Positions 1 through 9,540 of a stretch of 64,000 nucleotides of DNA are shown in pieces (within the stretch, counting starts at the first letter, position 1; the number at the start of each line of letters is the position of its first letter). A program made the position numbers and the translations under genes. This DNA is from Rhizobium lentis (lineage in GTDB: Bacteria > Pseudomonadota > Alphaproteobacteria > Rhizobiales > Rhizobiaceae): contig NZ_CP071455.1 in assembly GCF_017352135.1 (NCBI RefSeq), forward strand, positions 248,001 through 312,000, given 5' to 3'. The notes under the pieces are model-generated. The model ran no database searches. It saw only the letters and a program-made list of their open reading frames with translations, and was not told the DNA's origin.

Positions 1-988
1 GACACAAGACGGCGATGACGCCGAGGACGACGAAATAGCCATATTGGAACTTAAGTTCCGGCATATCGTTGAAATTCATCCCGTAGATGCCGGCGATCGC
101 GGTGGGAACGGCGAGAATCGCCGCCCAGGCGGCAAGCTTGCGGGCGATCGCCGTCTGCTCCGTCTGGCCGATCATCACACTGGCCTCGAAAGCGAAGGCC
201 AGGACCTCGCGCAGCGCGTCGATATCCTCCTGCACCCGTCGCACATGATCGGTCACATCGCGGAACAGCGACTGGAGCGTCGGGTCCATGCCGGGAAGAT
301 CGATATGCTCGTAGCGCCGGCAGACATCCACCAGCGGCACCACGGCATTGCGCAGCCGCAAAAGCTTGCGCCGCAATAGATAGAGCCGCTCGATGTCCGA
401 CTTGCCGAGCTGTTCGCGCAGCACCAGATCCTCGAGTTTCTCCACCTCGTCCTGCACGACCTCGATCACCGGCATGTAATTGTCGACGATGAAATCGAGG
501 ATGGAATAGAGGATGTAGTTCTCGCCGTGGGCCAGCGCGGCGGGCGTCGCCTCGCATCGCTGCCGCACCGCCAGATAGGAGGAGGATTCTCCGTGGCGGA
601 CGGAGACAACATAACCGCGGCCGACGAACAGGTGGGTTTCGCCGAAGATGATTTCACCGTCCTTCATATGGGCGGTCCGGGCGACTATGAACATCGCGTC
701 GCCGTAAATTTCCAGTTTCGGGCGCTGGTGTGGCTGTGCGGCATCCTCGATAGCCAGCGGATGGAGATTGAACTCCGCCTGGACCTGGTGCAGCAGCACT
801 TCATCCGGCTCATGCAGGCCGATCCAGACAATGGCGTTCTCCCGGTTCCGCCAGTCGCCAGCCTCCTCTATCCTGATGTCGCGAATGCGCTGCCCGTGCT
901 GGTATACGGCGGCAGCCACGACGCCCGGTCGTTGATCGTACCGCGGCGACGGCGAGCCGCTGCCTTCCCGCGCGGCAACACCCTCCAT
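1..988 (-). CDS. corA: CorA-family magnesium/cobalt channel (C-terminus cut by window edge)
   Basis: Inner-membrane divalent cation channel of the CorA family, which imports Mg2+ as a pentamer. I read the reverse strand from an ATG at 988 for about 329 residues with no stop before the window ends. The N-terminal two-thirds is the soluble alpha/beta and long-helix funnel, with family stretches such as VWIGLHEPDE and ENYILYSILDFIVDNYMPVI. The first membrane helix ends in the signature YGMNF (GMN at about residue 303) and the second helix (FVVLGVIAVL) is just entered, so only a handful of residues should be missing. Upstream in-frame codons run to a TGA with no better ATG, so the start is reasonably fixed. 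No partner gene or Mg2+ riboswitch is evident upstream. Confidence 0.93.
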   Translation of the reverse strand, partial: MEGVAAREGSGSPSPRYDQRPGVVAAAVYQHGQRIRDIRIEEAGDWRNRENAIVWIGLHEPDEVLLHQVQAEFNLHPLAIEDAAQPHQRPKLEIYGDAMFIVARTAHMKDGEIIFGETHLFVGRGYVVSVRHGESSSYLAVRQRCEATPAALAHGENYILYSILDFIVDNYMPVIEVVQDEVEKLEDLVLREQLGKSDIERLYLLRRKLLRLRNAVVPLVDVCRRYEHIDLPGMDPTLQSLFRDVTDHVRRVQEDIDALREVLAFAFEASVMIGQTEQTAIARKLAAWAAILAVPTAIAGIYGMNFNDMPELKFQYGYFVVLGVIAVLC

Positions 989-1271
989 ATCCTTCAACCG
1001 TTCCAAATCCTGCCTCCCATCCCGCGGACAAACGTATCCGGATCCAAATCAATGAATCAGAGCATGGTGTCCCGCAAAGCCGCTCATAGTTTTCGGCCTC
1101 ATGCTCACCGCCGGCCCCGACGTTGCGCCGATCTTAATGCCATTTCGCAAAACATGCATCCGTCTCAATGCGGGGCAGCTTGGTCCTAGCCGGCAAACAT
1201 GCTTAACGGACAGCATGTGCGCGGCTCCTTTCCTGGCGAGAGGCTGCGCCCTCTTGAGGCGGTAAGCGTCA

Positions 1272-1976
1272 TCAAGTATCCGTGGAAATATCGTCCCAGT
1301 CCTGATCCATATAGCCGATCAGCCAATTGAGGGCGTAGTGGCGTTCATAGACGACGCCCCTATCCAATCCGCCGGGCGGCTCTTCGCCCTTCAACCTGGC
1401 GTTCACGGCGGCCCAATCGTATCGGTAGATCAGGTCGGCGGCATCGAGAAGTTCGGCCTGCGGACGCAGCCTGGCGCGGCGCATCAAGCCGTCCGTCCCC
1501 AGCTCGCGGAGCGTGTTGGCGATGGACGGAACGTCGCAAATATGGTCGGGACGTTCGAGGTCCGGCACAATCCCAAGCGCCCACAACATCACATGGACGC
1601 CTTCGTAACGCCAGGTGAAGTTCGTCCGATCCTGATCGGAGGGATCGGGATCGTCCATGAAAGCCTGTTCCTTCGGGGTGAAAAACCCCTCCGCGCTGAA
1701 CTGGCGAATAAGCGTCTGCCCCATCGCATGGTCGCCGGTCTCGCCTTTCACGGCGACGATCGCCAGCGCAATGGTCCGCTGGACGACAGCCATCGTCTTT
1801 CGCCGGGTACTCTCGTTTTCGGGGGCGATGGTCGGCAGATGATCGATAGTCGGCACGCCCTCCGATTGAAGTTGGGCAATGGACCGGGCCTTGCGCGCTT
1901 GAGCCTCGTCGGCGGGCTGCGAAACTGCCTGCACTGGAAGAAGCAATGCAAGGATGGTGGAGAATATGCGCTTCAT
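1272..1976 (-). CDS. Secreted DUF4272 domain protein
   Basis: A 234-residue protein with an N-terminal signal peptide (MKRIFSTILALLLPVQAVS, probable cleavage near residue 19-20) followed by a DUF4272-like domain. The recognisable parts are the RTIALAIVAVKGE helix and the WRYEGVHVMLWALG segment, then a C-terminal region with RHYALNWLIGY. The function of this family is unknown. The signal peptide suggests a periplasmic protein, which is less usual for a family mostly seen in cytoplasmic form. It stands alone: 134 bases separate it from the gene upstream on the same strand and 283 bases from corA downstream, neither holding a convincing terminator. Confidence 0.75.
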   Translation of the reverse strand: MKRIFSTILALLLPVQAVSQPADEAQARKARSIAQLQSEGVPTIDHLPTIAPENESTRRKTMAVVQRTIALAIVAVKGETGDHAMGQTLIRQFSAEGFFTPKEQAFMDDPDPSDQDRTNFTWRYEGVHVMLWALGIVPDLERPDHICDVPSIANTLRELGTDGLMRRARLRPQAELLDAADLIYRYDWAAVNARLKGEEPPGGLDRGVVYERHYALNWLIGYMDQDWDDISTDT

Positions 1977-2110
1977 CGTGGGCTGGCTCCTGTCATCTCA
2001 GCAATGCATCGATAGCCATTTCCGCGTTTGAACGGGATGCCAAGCGGGACGGCGAAGGCGATTTTTCCAAAACTGGTAAATGAATTTTTTTGCAATTTAA
2101 GGCTCCCTGT

Positions 2111-3289
2111 CTATTGCGAGTGAACCACACGTCCGGCCAAGCGAAACGGGCTTGCGACTGCGGCACCGGCGGCATCGAAGACGAAGGCGCCGACATCCCC
2201 AGCGCTCGAACGCCGGCCGCTCTCGAAGGAGGCAAGCTGAGTGCCGAACTTGGCGAGCGATGCGTAGCGGTCGTGACCCAATCCGTCGGAGGTCTTGATC
2301 GACGTGATGTCGATGACCCGAAGCCTCGCCTTCAAGGCAGCATCCTCGATGACGGGATCGTCGATGTCGGGCCGCTCGACGCGCGGCCGCTCTCCAGCGA
2401 TGAAGCTCGAGGCCACCAGCGCCCGGTCGTCCTTGGAGACGAGCAGCGAGATCGGCATCGGCATTGCACCGATGTCTTTCAGCTGCGAGCGGAAAACATC
2501 GACGTCGATATCCGGGGCGGCGAGCAACACCGCCAGTTTGCCGATGACCGCGTCGCGATGCTGCAGCTTGAGCTCCCGCACCGTTTCCATCACCAGAAAC
2601 CCGCCCATGCTGTGCCCGAACAGGATGATGCGCTTCACCTTGGCTGATGCCGAGAGCGATGTGACGAGTGAATCGAGTTCGCTGCGCGAGGAAAGTGCCG
2701 CGTCACGGTCGGCGACATATCCGGCGACCGAGGCCGCCGAAGGCCAGGAAAACAGGATCGGCGCGCCCCGGATCTTGGCGTCTGCGGCGATCTGGGCGGT
2801 ACGATAGAGCGCCTCCTGATAACTGTAGTTGTATCCATGCACAAAGATGCCGATAGTGCCGTCCGGCTGCACGAAGCCGAGTGCCTGCTGCACGAAAGCG
2901 TCCTTCGGTAGCTGCTTGCGCTCGACGACGGCAAATTGCCGTTCCGGATCCGGCTTTGCCGTCGGATAGGTGATCGCCGTATCCTTCCTCCCTGGAGGAA
3001 CGGAAAACGCATACTGCTCATAGGTAAGCTTCTCGGCCCAAGCTCTGCCGAAGCCGCCGCGCGCACTATCGGGGGTTCTGTTGGTGGCAACGAGGACGCT
3101 CACCTTGTCCGGCGCTATTTGGGAACGGACCGGCTCGTTCAGATGAACGGGCGTCAAGACTTCAGGCGATGGCCTCGTGGCGCAGCCCGCAAGCATCGCC
3201 AGTCCAATTGTGGCGATGACCGCGAGTGTCGCCTTCGGCAGGACTCGGGGAGTTGCCGAAGCCAACCCCCGGGATTGCTGTTCCGTCAT
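2111..3289 (-). CDS. Alpha/beta hydrolase lipoprotein, DUF900 family
   Basis: A 392-residue membrane-anchored serine hydrolase of the DUF900 esterase/lipase-like family; substrate unknown. The chosen ATG at 3289 has a GAGGGA ribosome site upstream and puts a lipoprotein signal at the N-terminus with lipobox LAGC (Cys36). A longer frame opens upstream but adds an unlikely basic leader. The hydrolase domain shows GIFVHGYNYSYQEAL near the oxyanion region, the nucleophile elbow GHSMGG (Ser near residue 226) and a late GHDRYAS histidine. Same-strand neighbour to the RND operon, but 178 bases separate them, so co-transcription is uncertain. Confidence 0.85.
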   Translation of the reverse strand: MTEQQSRGLASATPRVLPKATLAVIATIGLAMLAGCATRPSPEVLTPVHLNEPVRSQIAPDKVSVLVATNRTPDSARGGFGRAWAEKLTYEQYAFSVPPGRKDTAITYPTAKPDPERQFAVVERKQLPKDAFVQQALGFVQPDGTIGIFVHGYNYSYQEALYRTAQIAADAKIRGAPILFSWPSAASVAGYVADRDAALSSRSELDSLVTSLSASAKVKRIILFGHSMGGFLVMETVRELKLQHRDAVIGKLAVLLAAPDIDVDVFRSQLKDIGAMPMPISLLVSKDDRALVASSFIAGERPRVERPDIDDPVIEDAALKARLRVIDITSIKTSDGLGHDRYASLAKFGTQLASFESGRRSSAGDVGAFVFDAAGAAVASPFRLAGRVVHSQ

Positions 3290-3467
3290 CGATCCGTTTC
3301 CCTCAAGGCCACATGCTCTTCGGCGCGGAGTTTTGTCCACCATCATCCAGCATGCCGTTCCCGCCCCGGCGTGGGATGGCATCGCCCGCGCCATCCCACC
3401 ATTTCATCGCAGCCCGTGTTGCAGCGGCCGCCGCGACGGCCGTGGGCGATGGCCGTCGAAGACTGCC

Positions 3468-6400
3468 TCATGCTTCTGCCGTGGCGGCTTCGGCCGGAAC
3501 GCCTTCGTCCCTCGGGATCCTGAACCAGGCGACGTAGAGCGCCGGCAGGAACAGCAGGGTCAGCGCGGTACCGATGACGATGCCGCCCATCATGGCGTAG
3601 GCCATCGGCCCCCAGAAGATCTCGCGCGAGATCGGGATCAGCGCGAGCGTGGCGGCGGCGGCCGTCAGCATGATCGGCCGCATGCGGTGTTCTGTCGCCT
3701 CGATGACCGCCTGCCATGGCGCCATTCCTTCGCTGCGCAGATGCTCGATCTGCACCACCAGGATGACGGAGTTGCGGATGAGGATGCCGATCAGCGCCAG
3801 AATGCCGAGGATGGCGACGAAACCCATCGGGGCATTGCTCAGCAAGAGCGCTGCGACCACGCCGATCAGCGCCGTCGGCGCAACCGCAAAGACCAGGAAC
3901 AGGCGGCTGAAGCTCTGTAGCTGGATCATCAGGATCGTCGCCATCGTGAACAGCATCAGCGGAGCCACGGCCGCAATCGGCCCTTGCGCCTCGGCGCTGG
4001 ATTCGACGGCGCCGCCGATTTCCAGCTTGTATCCGACAGGAAGGCTCTTCTGGAACTCTTCGACCTTCTGCTTCAGCTGATCGACGACTGTGGCCGGCTG
4101 CGTCGAACCGATGACGGCCGCCTTGAGCGTGATCGTGGGCTGGCGGTCACGACGCCAGATTGTCGGCTGCTCGAGCTCGTAACGGAAATTCGCCACGGCA
4201 GACAGAGGCACGACCTTGCCGTTGGAGGTGGAGAGCTGAAGATTCTCAAGGGTCTGGATGGAGTCGCGCTCGGATGCCCTGGCGCGCCCGACCACGTTCA
4301 CCAGGTAGATGTCGTCGCGGATCTGTGTCGCCGTAGAACCTTCGACGATACCGTTAAGCGCCGTCGCGATGTCTTCGGAGGAGACGCCGAGCTGGCGCGC
4401 TTTGTCCTGCAGGACATCGACCTTCACGACACGGGAGGGTTCATTCCAGTCCAGCACCATGTTCGACAGTAGCGGATGCGAACCGACCACGCCGGCAAAC
4501 TGCTGGGAGATGTCGCGCACCTTCTGAATGTCAGGGCCGCTGATCCGGTACTGCACCGGCTTACCCACCGGCGGGCCGATGTCGAGAAGCTTCACGAAGG
4601 CGTCGGTGCCGGGGAAGGTCTTCGTCAGATAGGCCTGCAGGTCAGCCCGCACCTTGTCGCGCACGTCGAGGCCTTTGGTGACGATGATCGTCTGTCCGAA
4701 GGTGACATCGGGCGTCTGCACGTCAAAGGACAGGATGAAGCGCGGCGCGCCCTGGCCGACATAGGTCGTCCAATGGTCGACATCCTTGTTATCGGCCAAC
4801 ATTTCCTTTTCAAATTTGGCCATCTGCCTGTTGGTCTCGGCGATCGAGCTGTTGTGAGGCAGGTTCCAATCAATGACGAGCTCGGTTCTGTCCGAATTCG
4901 GGAAGAATTGCTGCTGCACCAGCCCCATGCCACCGACCGAAAGAGCGAAGGCGCCGACTGTGAGAACGATGGTGACCCAGCGCCAGCGCATTGCAAGCTT
5001 CAAGAGCCAGGAGAAGACAGTGGCGAAACGGCCCTTCTTCTCATGATGCGACTTCATCGTCTTCGGCAGGATCGTGACCCCGAGAAGCGGCGTGAAAAGC
5101 ACCGCGACGATCCAGGAAACGACCAGCGACACCGCAATGACGACGAAGAGCGTGAAGGTGAATTCGCCGGCGGCACTGCTGTTGAGACCGACCGGGATGA
5201 AGCCCGCGACGGTGACCAGCGTTCCCGTCAACATCGGGAAAGCCGTCGACGTATAGACGTGGGTGGCGGCTTTCCTTAGATCGTCGCCCGCCTCCAGGCG
5301 GGCCACCATCATCTCAACGGCGATCATGGCGTCGTCGACCAGCAGCCCGAGCGCGATGATGAGCGCGCCGAGCGAGATGCGCTGAAGCGAAATGCCGGAA
5401 TATTCCATCACCACGAAGGTGATGGCGAGCACCAGGGGAATGGAGATCGCCACAACCATGCCGGCCCGCAGGCCGAGGCTGATGAAGCTGATGACGAGCA
5501 CGATGACGATCGCTTCGAAGAGCGCCCGCGTAAAGCCCGAGACCGCTTCGTCGACGACATGCGGCTGGTCGGAAACGCGATGGACGTCCACGCCGATAGG
5601 AAGATCGGCAACGACACGTTTCATCTGCGCGTCGAGCCCCTCGCCGAATTCCAAGAGGTTGGCGCCCTGCTTCATGCCGATGGCAAGCCCGATCGCCGGC
5701 TCTCCGTTGAAGCGGAAAAGCGCCGACGGCGGGTCGACATAGCCGCGCTTGATCGTGGCGACGTCGGTCAGCGGGAAAAAGCGGTCATTGATGCGAAGGT
5801 TGATCGAGCGCAGGCTCTCCTCCGAGGAGAACTGTCCGCTTACCCGCAAGGCGATGCGCTCCGGCCCGGCATCGACGAAGCCGGACTGGGTAACGGCATT
5901 CTGGGCCTGCAGCGTCTGGATGACCGACTGCTGGTCGATGCCGAGCGCTGCGATCTGGCGTGTGGAGAATTCGAGATAGATCGCCTCGTCCTGGGCGCCG
6001 ATCACATCGACCTTGCCGACGTTCGGTACCGTCAGAACTTCGGAGCGGGCATTTTCCACAAGATCGCGAAGCTGACGCTGGGTCAGTCCGTCGCTCGTAA
6101 AGGCGTAGATGTTTCCGAACACGTCGCCGAAGCGGTCGTTGAAGAAGGGACCGATGACCCCGCTCGGGAAATCGCCCTTGATATCGGCGATCATGTTGCG
6201 GATGCGCAGCCAGGTCGGCGCGACATCCCTGGCCTTGGTCGTCGGCAGCAGCTCGACGAAAATGGTGGTCTGGCCGGCAACGGTCTGGCTTTTGGTGTAG
6301 TCGAGCGATTCCAGTTCCTGGAGCTTCTTCTCGATCCTGTCGGTCACCTGCCGCGTCACTTCCTCGGCGGACGCGCCGGGCCACTGGGCAGTGATCACCA

Positions 6401-6542
6401 TGGTCTTGATGGTGAAGTTCGGATCCTCTTCGCGGCCGAGGTTCAGATAGGAGAAGGCGCCCGCAAGGATGAAGACGATCATGAAGTACCAGACGAGCGA
6501 ACGGTGTTCGAGCGCCCAGTCGGAAAGATTGAAGGACTTCAC
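3468..6542 (-). CDS. RND multidrug efflux pump, inner-membrane transporter
   Basis: A 1024-residue proton-driven RND transporter of the AcrB/TriC type, the full length expected of the family. It has the N-terminal cytoplasmic stretch and first membrane helix (WALEHRSLVWYFMIVFILAG), large periplasmic porter loops, and the paired aspartates of helix 4 needed for proton relay (GLLVDDAMIAVEMM, about residues 402-403). A second six-helix block ends the protein. It is the last gene of a three-gene operon: its ATG overlaps the stop of the upstream adaptor by 4 bases (ATGA). No outer-membrane channel gene is present, so a TolC-like protein from elsewhere is presumably recruited. Likely exports toxic hydrophobic compounds; the actual substrate cannot be read. 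Confidence 0.95.
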   Translation of the reverse strand: MKSFNLSDWALEHRSLVWYFMIVFILAGAFSYLNLGREEDPNFTIKTMVITAQWPGASAEEVTRQVTDRIEKKLQELESLDYTKSQTVAGQTTIFVELLPTTKARDVAPTWLRIRNMIADIKGDFPSGVIGPFFNDRFGDVFGNIYAFTSDGLTQRQLRDLVENARSEVLTVPNVGKVDVIGAQDEAIYLEFSTRQIAALGIDQQSVIQTLQAQNAVTQSGFVDAGPERIALRVSGQFSSEESLRSINLRINDRFFPLTDVATIKRGYVDPPSALFRFNGEPAIGLAIGMKQGANLLEFGEGLDAQMKRVVADLPIGVDVHRVSDQPHVVDEAVSGFTRALFEAIVIVLVISFISLGLRAGMVVAISIPLVLAITFVVMEYSGISLQRISLGALIIALGLLVDDAMIAVEMMVARLEAGDDLRKAATHVYTSTAFPMLTGTLVTVAGFIPVGLNSSAAGEFTFTLFVVIAVSLVVSWIVAVLFTPLLGVTILPKTMKSHHEKKGRFATVFSWLLKLAMRWRWVTIVLTVGAFALSVGGMGLVQQQFFPNSDRTELVIDWNLPHNSSIAETNRQMAKFEKEMLADNKDVDHWTTYVGQGAPRFILSFDVQTPDVTFGQTIIVTKGLDVRDKVRADLQAYLTKTFPGTDAFVKLLDIGPPVGKPVQYRISGPDIQKVRDISQQFAGVVGSHPLLSNMVLDWNEPSRVVKVDVLQDKARQLGVSSEDIATALNGIVEGSTATQIRDDIYLVNVVGRARASERDSIQTLENLQLSTSNGKVVPLSAVANFRYELEQPTIWRRDRQPTITLKAAVIGSTQPATVVDQLKQKVEEFQKSLPVGYKLEIGGAVESSAEAQGPIAAVAPLMLFTMATILMIQLQSFSRLFLVFAVAPTALIGVVAALLLSNAPMGFVAILGILALIGILIRNSVILVVQIEHLRSEGMAPWQAVIEATEHRMRPIMLTAAAATLALIPISREIFWGPMAYAMMGGIVIGTALTLLFLPALYVAWFRIPRDEGVPAEAATAEA

Positions 6543-7618
6543 TGGCTGATCTCCTGGTCGATCCTGATGGCCTGGCCATCTTGAAGTTTATGCACGCCCG
6601 CCACGACCACTCGCTCTCCCGGAGCGAGCCCTTCCACGATGCGGACGGTGTCGACGACGTCGCCGTCGATCTTCACGCGGCGCAGCGACACTTTTTTCCC
6701 CGGCACGTCGACGATCCAGACGCTCGCGCCATCCGTGCTGGCGAGGATGGCTGATGCGGGTAGCACGATCTCGGGATCGGCGGCGATGGTTGCGGAGGCT
6801 GTAATCACCGCGCCGAGCCTGAAGGCTTCAGGCGGATCGGCGAGCGCAATCTTGGTCCTACTCGTGCGGGTGGCGGTCTCTGCCTCCGGCGCGATCTCGC
6901 GCACCACCCCGGACGTGCGGATTGTCGGATCGAGCTGCAGCGTCACTTCGAATGGCGCGCCGATCTTCAGTTTCTGAGCGGCCGCCTGAGGCACGTCGAC
7001 CACCGCATCGCGCTTGTCCGGTCGCGCGATGGTGACGACCGTCTGGCCCGCCGACACGACCTGGCCGACCTCGGCCGAGGTTGCCGTCACGACGCCATCG
7101 AATTCTGCCCGCAGCTGCGCGTAACCCAGTTGCTCTTTGGCCTTGTCGAGATTGGCCTGTGCCTTGGCCACGGCCGCCGCGGCCGTTCGTCTCGCCTGCT
7201 CGGCCTCTTCGAGCGAGGCCTCCGTGCCCGAACGCGATTCCACCAGCGCGCGCTGGCGCTGCTCCGTGGTGACCGCGTTTCGAAGCTGGGCGTCGCTGTT
7301 TTCGACGTCGGATTGGGCGCTGCGCACGGCAAGCTCCAGTGCCAGGGGATCGATGGCGGCCACGACGTCGCCCTTCTTGACGACATCACCGACATTGACG
7401 TTGCGGGCGATCATCCGGCCCAAAATCCGGAAGCCAAGCTCGGTCTCGATCGTCGGTTTGATCGTACCGGTCAGGCGGAGGGTCGTGGCAGGCGTCTGCC
7501 TGACTGTCATCGACAGCACGGGACGGGGCGCTTCCTCGGTGATTTCCTCCTGCTTCGTGCAGGAAGAGATCAGGGCCGTACCCATCATCAGTGCGATTAT
7601 CTTGGGACGAATACTCAC
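6539..7618 (-). CDS. RND efflux periplasmic adaptor lipoprotein (second in operon)
   Basis: A 359-residue membrane fusion protein (HlyD/AcrA type) that joins the RND pump to an outer-membrane channel. The N-terminus is a lipoprotein signal with lipobox ISSC (Cys20). Then come the lipoyl/barrel-sandwich halves flanking a coiled-coil hairpin rich in Ala, Glu and Gln (about residues 95-165), and a beta-barrel with the family phrase AEVGQVVSAGQTVVTIA. It overlaps the genes on both sides by 4 bases, which indicates translational coupling. It is a different protein from the adaptor encoded just upstream, so the operon carries two distinct adaptors for one pump. Confidence 0.93.
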   Translation of the reverse strand: MSIRPKIIALMMGTALISSCTKQEEITEEAPRPVLSMTVRQTPATTLRLTGTIKPTIETELGFRILGRMIARNVNVGDVVKKGDVVAAIDPLALELAVRSAQSDVENSDAQLRNAVTTEQRQRALVESRSGTEASLEEAEQARRTAAAAVAKAQANLDKAKEQLGYAQLRAEFDGVVTATSAEVGQVVSAGQTVVTIARPDKRDAVVDVPQAAAQKLKIGAPFEVTLQLDPTIRTSGVVREIAPEAETATRTSRTKIALADPPEAFRLGAVITASATIAADPEIVLPASAILASTDGASVWIVDVPGKKVSLRRVKIDGDVVDTVRIVEGLAPGERVVVAGVHKLQDGQAIRIDQEISQ

Positions 7619-8688
7619 TTGGAATCTTCCTTGACATAAGACACGATTTCACCCGGCCTGAGGAACTTGGTGCCGTCTGTCACCACGACCTCTCCTGCCG
7701 ACACGCCCGACTTGAGGATGAAGCTGCCGGTCTCGTAGCCGGCAACGTCGACCGCCCGGACCGAAACCGCGGAGGATGCGGGATCGACGATCCAGACAGC
7801 CGGCTTGCCGTCCTTGGACGTCATCGCCGACCAGGGCAGCTGGATGACGTCCTGCGGGACATAATTGAACTTGCCGACGACCGGGGCACCGAGAGGAATG
7901 GGGGCGTCGCTCGTGATCGCGACCTTGACCCTGATGGTGCCGGTCGAGGAATCAATCGTCGGCGAGATTTCGCGAACCTTCGCCGTGATCTTCTGCGCGG
8001 GGTCGGACAACAGGTTCACGGTGCCGTCGCCATCGACCGGGCGCAGGAACGCGCTCTCGACCACGTCGAACACGGCATCCCGGTCGCCGTCATGGGCAAG
8101 GGTGAAGACGACCTGGGCGGCCTGCGCCACCTGCCCGACCTCAGCGTTGCGGGCGGTTATCACACCGTCGGCATCCGCCTTCAGCTCGGTGTAGGACAGG
8201 GTGTCCTGGGCGGTTTCGAAGAGCGCCTGCGCCGATTTTGTCGATGCCTGCGCGGTCAGAAGCGCCTCCTGCGCCTGATCGAGCGCCGCACGGGTCGTCA
8301 CCTGGGTTCGAAACAGGCTCTGCTGGCGGTCGAAGGCAAGCTGCGCCTGGGTCTGCAGCGCTTCGGCCGATTGAAGATTGGCCGCCGCCACGTCCAGGTC
8401 GGCCTTCTGCTCTTCCGGATCGATCCGCGCGAGAAGCTGCCCCGCTTTGACGGATTGTCCGACTTCGACCAGCCGTTCGATGATCTTGCCGCTGACGCGG
8501 AAGGATAGATCGGTCTGGACACGCGCCCGCACTTCTCCCGTAAGGGCGCCGCCCTGGATCAGCGGCTCAGGCTTGGCGACGATGACGCCCACCTGCCGTC
8601 GGGTCGGCTCCGCCGGCCTGCCTTCATCGCTGCATGAACCCAGACCGATGGCGCATACGATCGCTGTGGCGATCAGAATGGTTCTCAT
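7615..8688 (-). CDS. RND efflux periplasmic adaptor lipoprotein (first in operon)
   Basis: A 357-residue membrane fusion protein, first gene of the RND operon. The start was set at the ATG at 8688 because it has an AGAGG ribosome site and gives a clean lipoprotein signal (lipobox GLGSC, Cys19). The frame stays open upstream through the regulatory region, but that part is not protein-like. Domain order: lipoyl half (LSFRVSGKIIERLVEVGQSVKAGQ kept here only as a region near residues 55-80), alpha-hairpin near 95-165, second lipoyl half and beta-barrel with a GQVAQAAQVVFTLAHDGDRD segment. Expression is probably repressed by the divergent TetR protein through the palindrome 8726-8745. Confidence 0.92.
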   Translation of the reverse strand: MRTILIATAIVCAIGLGSCSDEGRPAEPTRRQVGVIVAKPEPLIQGGALTGEVRARVQTDLSFRVSGKIIERLVEVGQSVKAGQLLARIDPEEQKADLDVAAANLQSAEALQTQAQLAFDRQQSLFRTQVTTRAALDQAQEALLTAQASTKSAQALFETAQDTLSYTELKADADGVITARNAEVGQVAQAAQVVFTLAHDGDRDAVFDVVESAFLRPVDGDGTVNLLSDPAQKITAKVREISPTIDSSTGTIRVKVAITSDAPIPLGAPVVGKFNYVPQDVIQLPWSAMTSKDGKPAVWIVDPASSAVSVRAVDVAGYETGSFILKSGVSAGEVVVTDGTKFLRPGEIVSYVKEDSK

Positions 8689-8716
8689 AGTTGACCTCTT
8701 GCTCTCAACGGCAGCT

Positions 8717-8745
8717 GCTATATAATTGACTAACGCATTAGTCAA
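8717..8745 (-). promoter_or_regulatory. Promoter of the RND operon with overlapping TetR operator
   Basis: The operator is TTGACTAACGCATTAGTCAA at 8726-8745, two perfect 8-bp arms (TTGACTAA / TTAGTCAA) around 4 bases. On the reverse strand the same bases supply a -35 box (TTGACT, 8745-8740), a 17-base spacer and a -10 of TATAGC (8722-8717). A repressor on the palindrome would cover the -35 box and spacer. It lies in the 111-base gap between the adaptor gene and the divergent tetR, the usual arrangement for TetR control of an efflux operon. Confidence 0.8.
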
Positions 8746-8799
8746 TGAAAGTTTTGCCGCAGGGACGAGGGCGCGCAACGAAAGGGAGACGAGGCACGA

Positions 8800-9432
8800 A
8801 TGGCAGATCAGAAGAAACTCACACGCGCAGAACAGAAGGCGCTGCGACCGATCCAGATCCTGGATGCCGCCTTCGAGGAATTCGTCAGAAACGGCTTTAC
8901 CGGCGCCCGCGTGGACGACATCGCCGACAGGGTCGGCGTCACCAAGGGCACCGTCTATGTCTATTTCGAGACGAAGGAGAAGCTCTTCGAAGCCATGATC
9001 AGCCATTTCTCCGTGCCCTTCCAGGAGCTGCTGGCGATCACCGCGAGCCTCAGCGGTAGCGCGGCTGACAGGCTGATGTCCATGCTCGGACTGCTCTATG
9101 ACCAGATCGCTGAGGATCGGACGACCCGCGAATTAACGCGGCTCGTCATTTCGGAAGGACAGCGGTTCCCCGATCTGATCGATCGCCATCACGACCAATT
9201 CATAGCGCCTGTTATCGCCAAGATCGACGGTCTCATTCTGGAAGGGGTTGAGTCCGGAGAGTTTCGGGAAATTCCGGTGGAATTCTCCGACATCGTCGTC
9301 GCCCCCATCCTGACGACGACGGTTCTGCGGCTGATATTCGACGATCGCCGCGTGCCTACTCCCGACAGGGAGGCCTTCCTCCGGACCTACTTCGACCTGC
9401 TGTTCAACGGCCTCCTTGTCGAACGCCGCTGA
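8800..9432 (+). CDS. TetR/AcrR-family repressor of the RND efflux operon
   Basis: A 210-residue regulator. Residues about 14-62 form the TetR DNA-binding domain, with IQILDAAFEEFVRNGF, the helix-turn-helix RVDDIADRVGVTKGTVYVYF and the following KEKLFEAMI. The rest is the all-helical ligand-binding and dimer domain. It is divergent from the RND operon with a palindromic operator in the shared gap, so it most likely represses the pump until a pump substrate binds it. The ligand is not predictable. The ATG has a GGGAGACGAGG region upstream as ribosome site. Confidence 0.92.
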   Translation: MADQKKLTRAEQKALRPIQILDAAFEEFVRNGFTGARVDDIADRVGVTKGTVYVYFETKEKLFEAMISHFSVPFQELLAITASLSGSAADRLMSMLGLLYDQIAEDRTTRELTRLVISEGQRFPDLIDRHHDQFIAPVIAKIDGLILEGVESGEFREIPVEFSDIVVAPILTTTVLRLIFDDRRVPTPDREAFLRTYFDLLFNGLLVERR

Positions 9433-9540
9433 TTGCGGGGGCAGAAAAATATGCCGATAACATAGCTTTTCCAGTTGTTATGTGAAAACACCGAGTTAGC
9501 TTATGTTGCGAAGGCAATATCTGAATTCCTGGCGGGAAAA

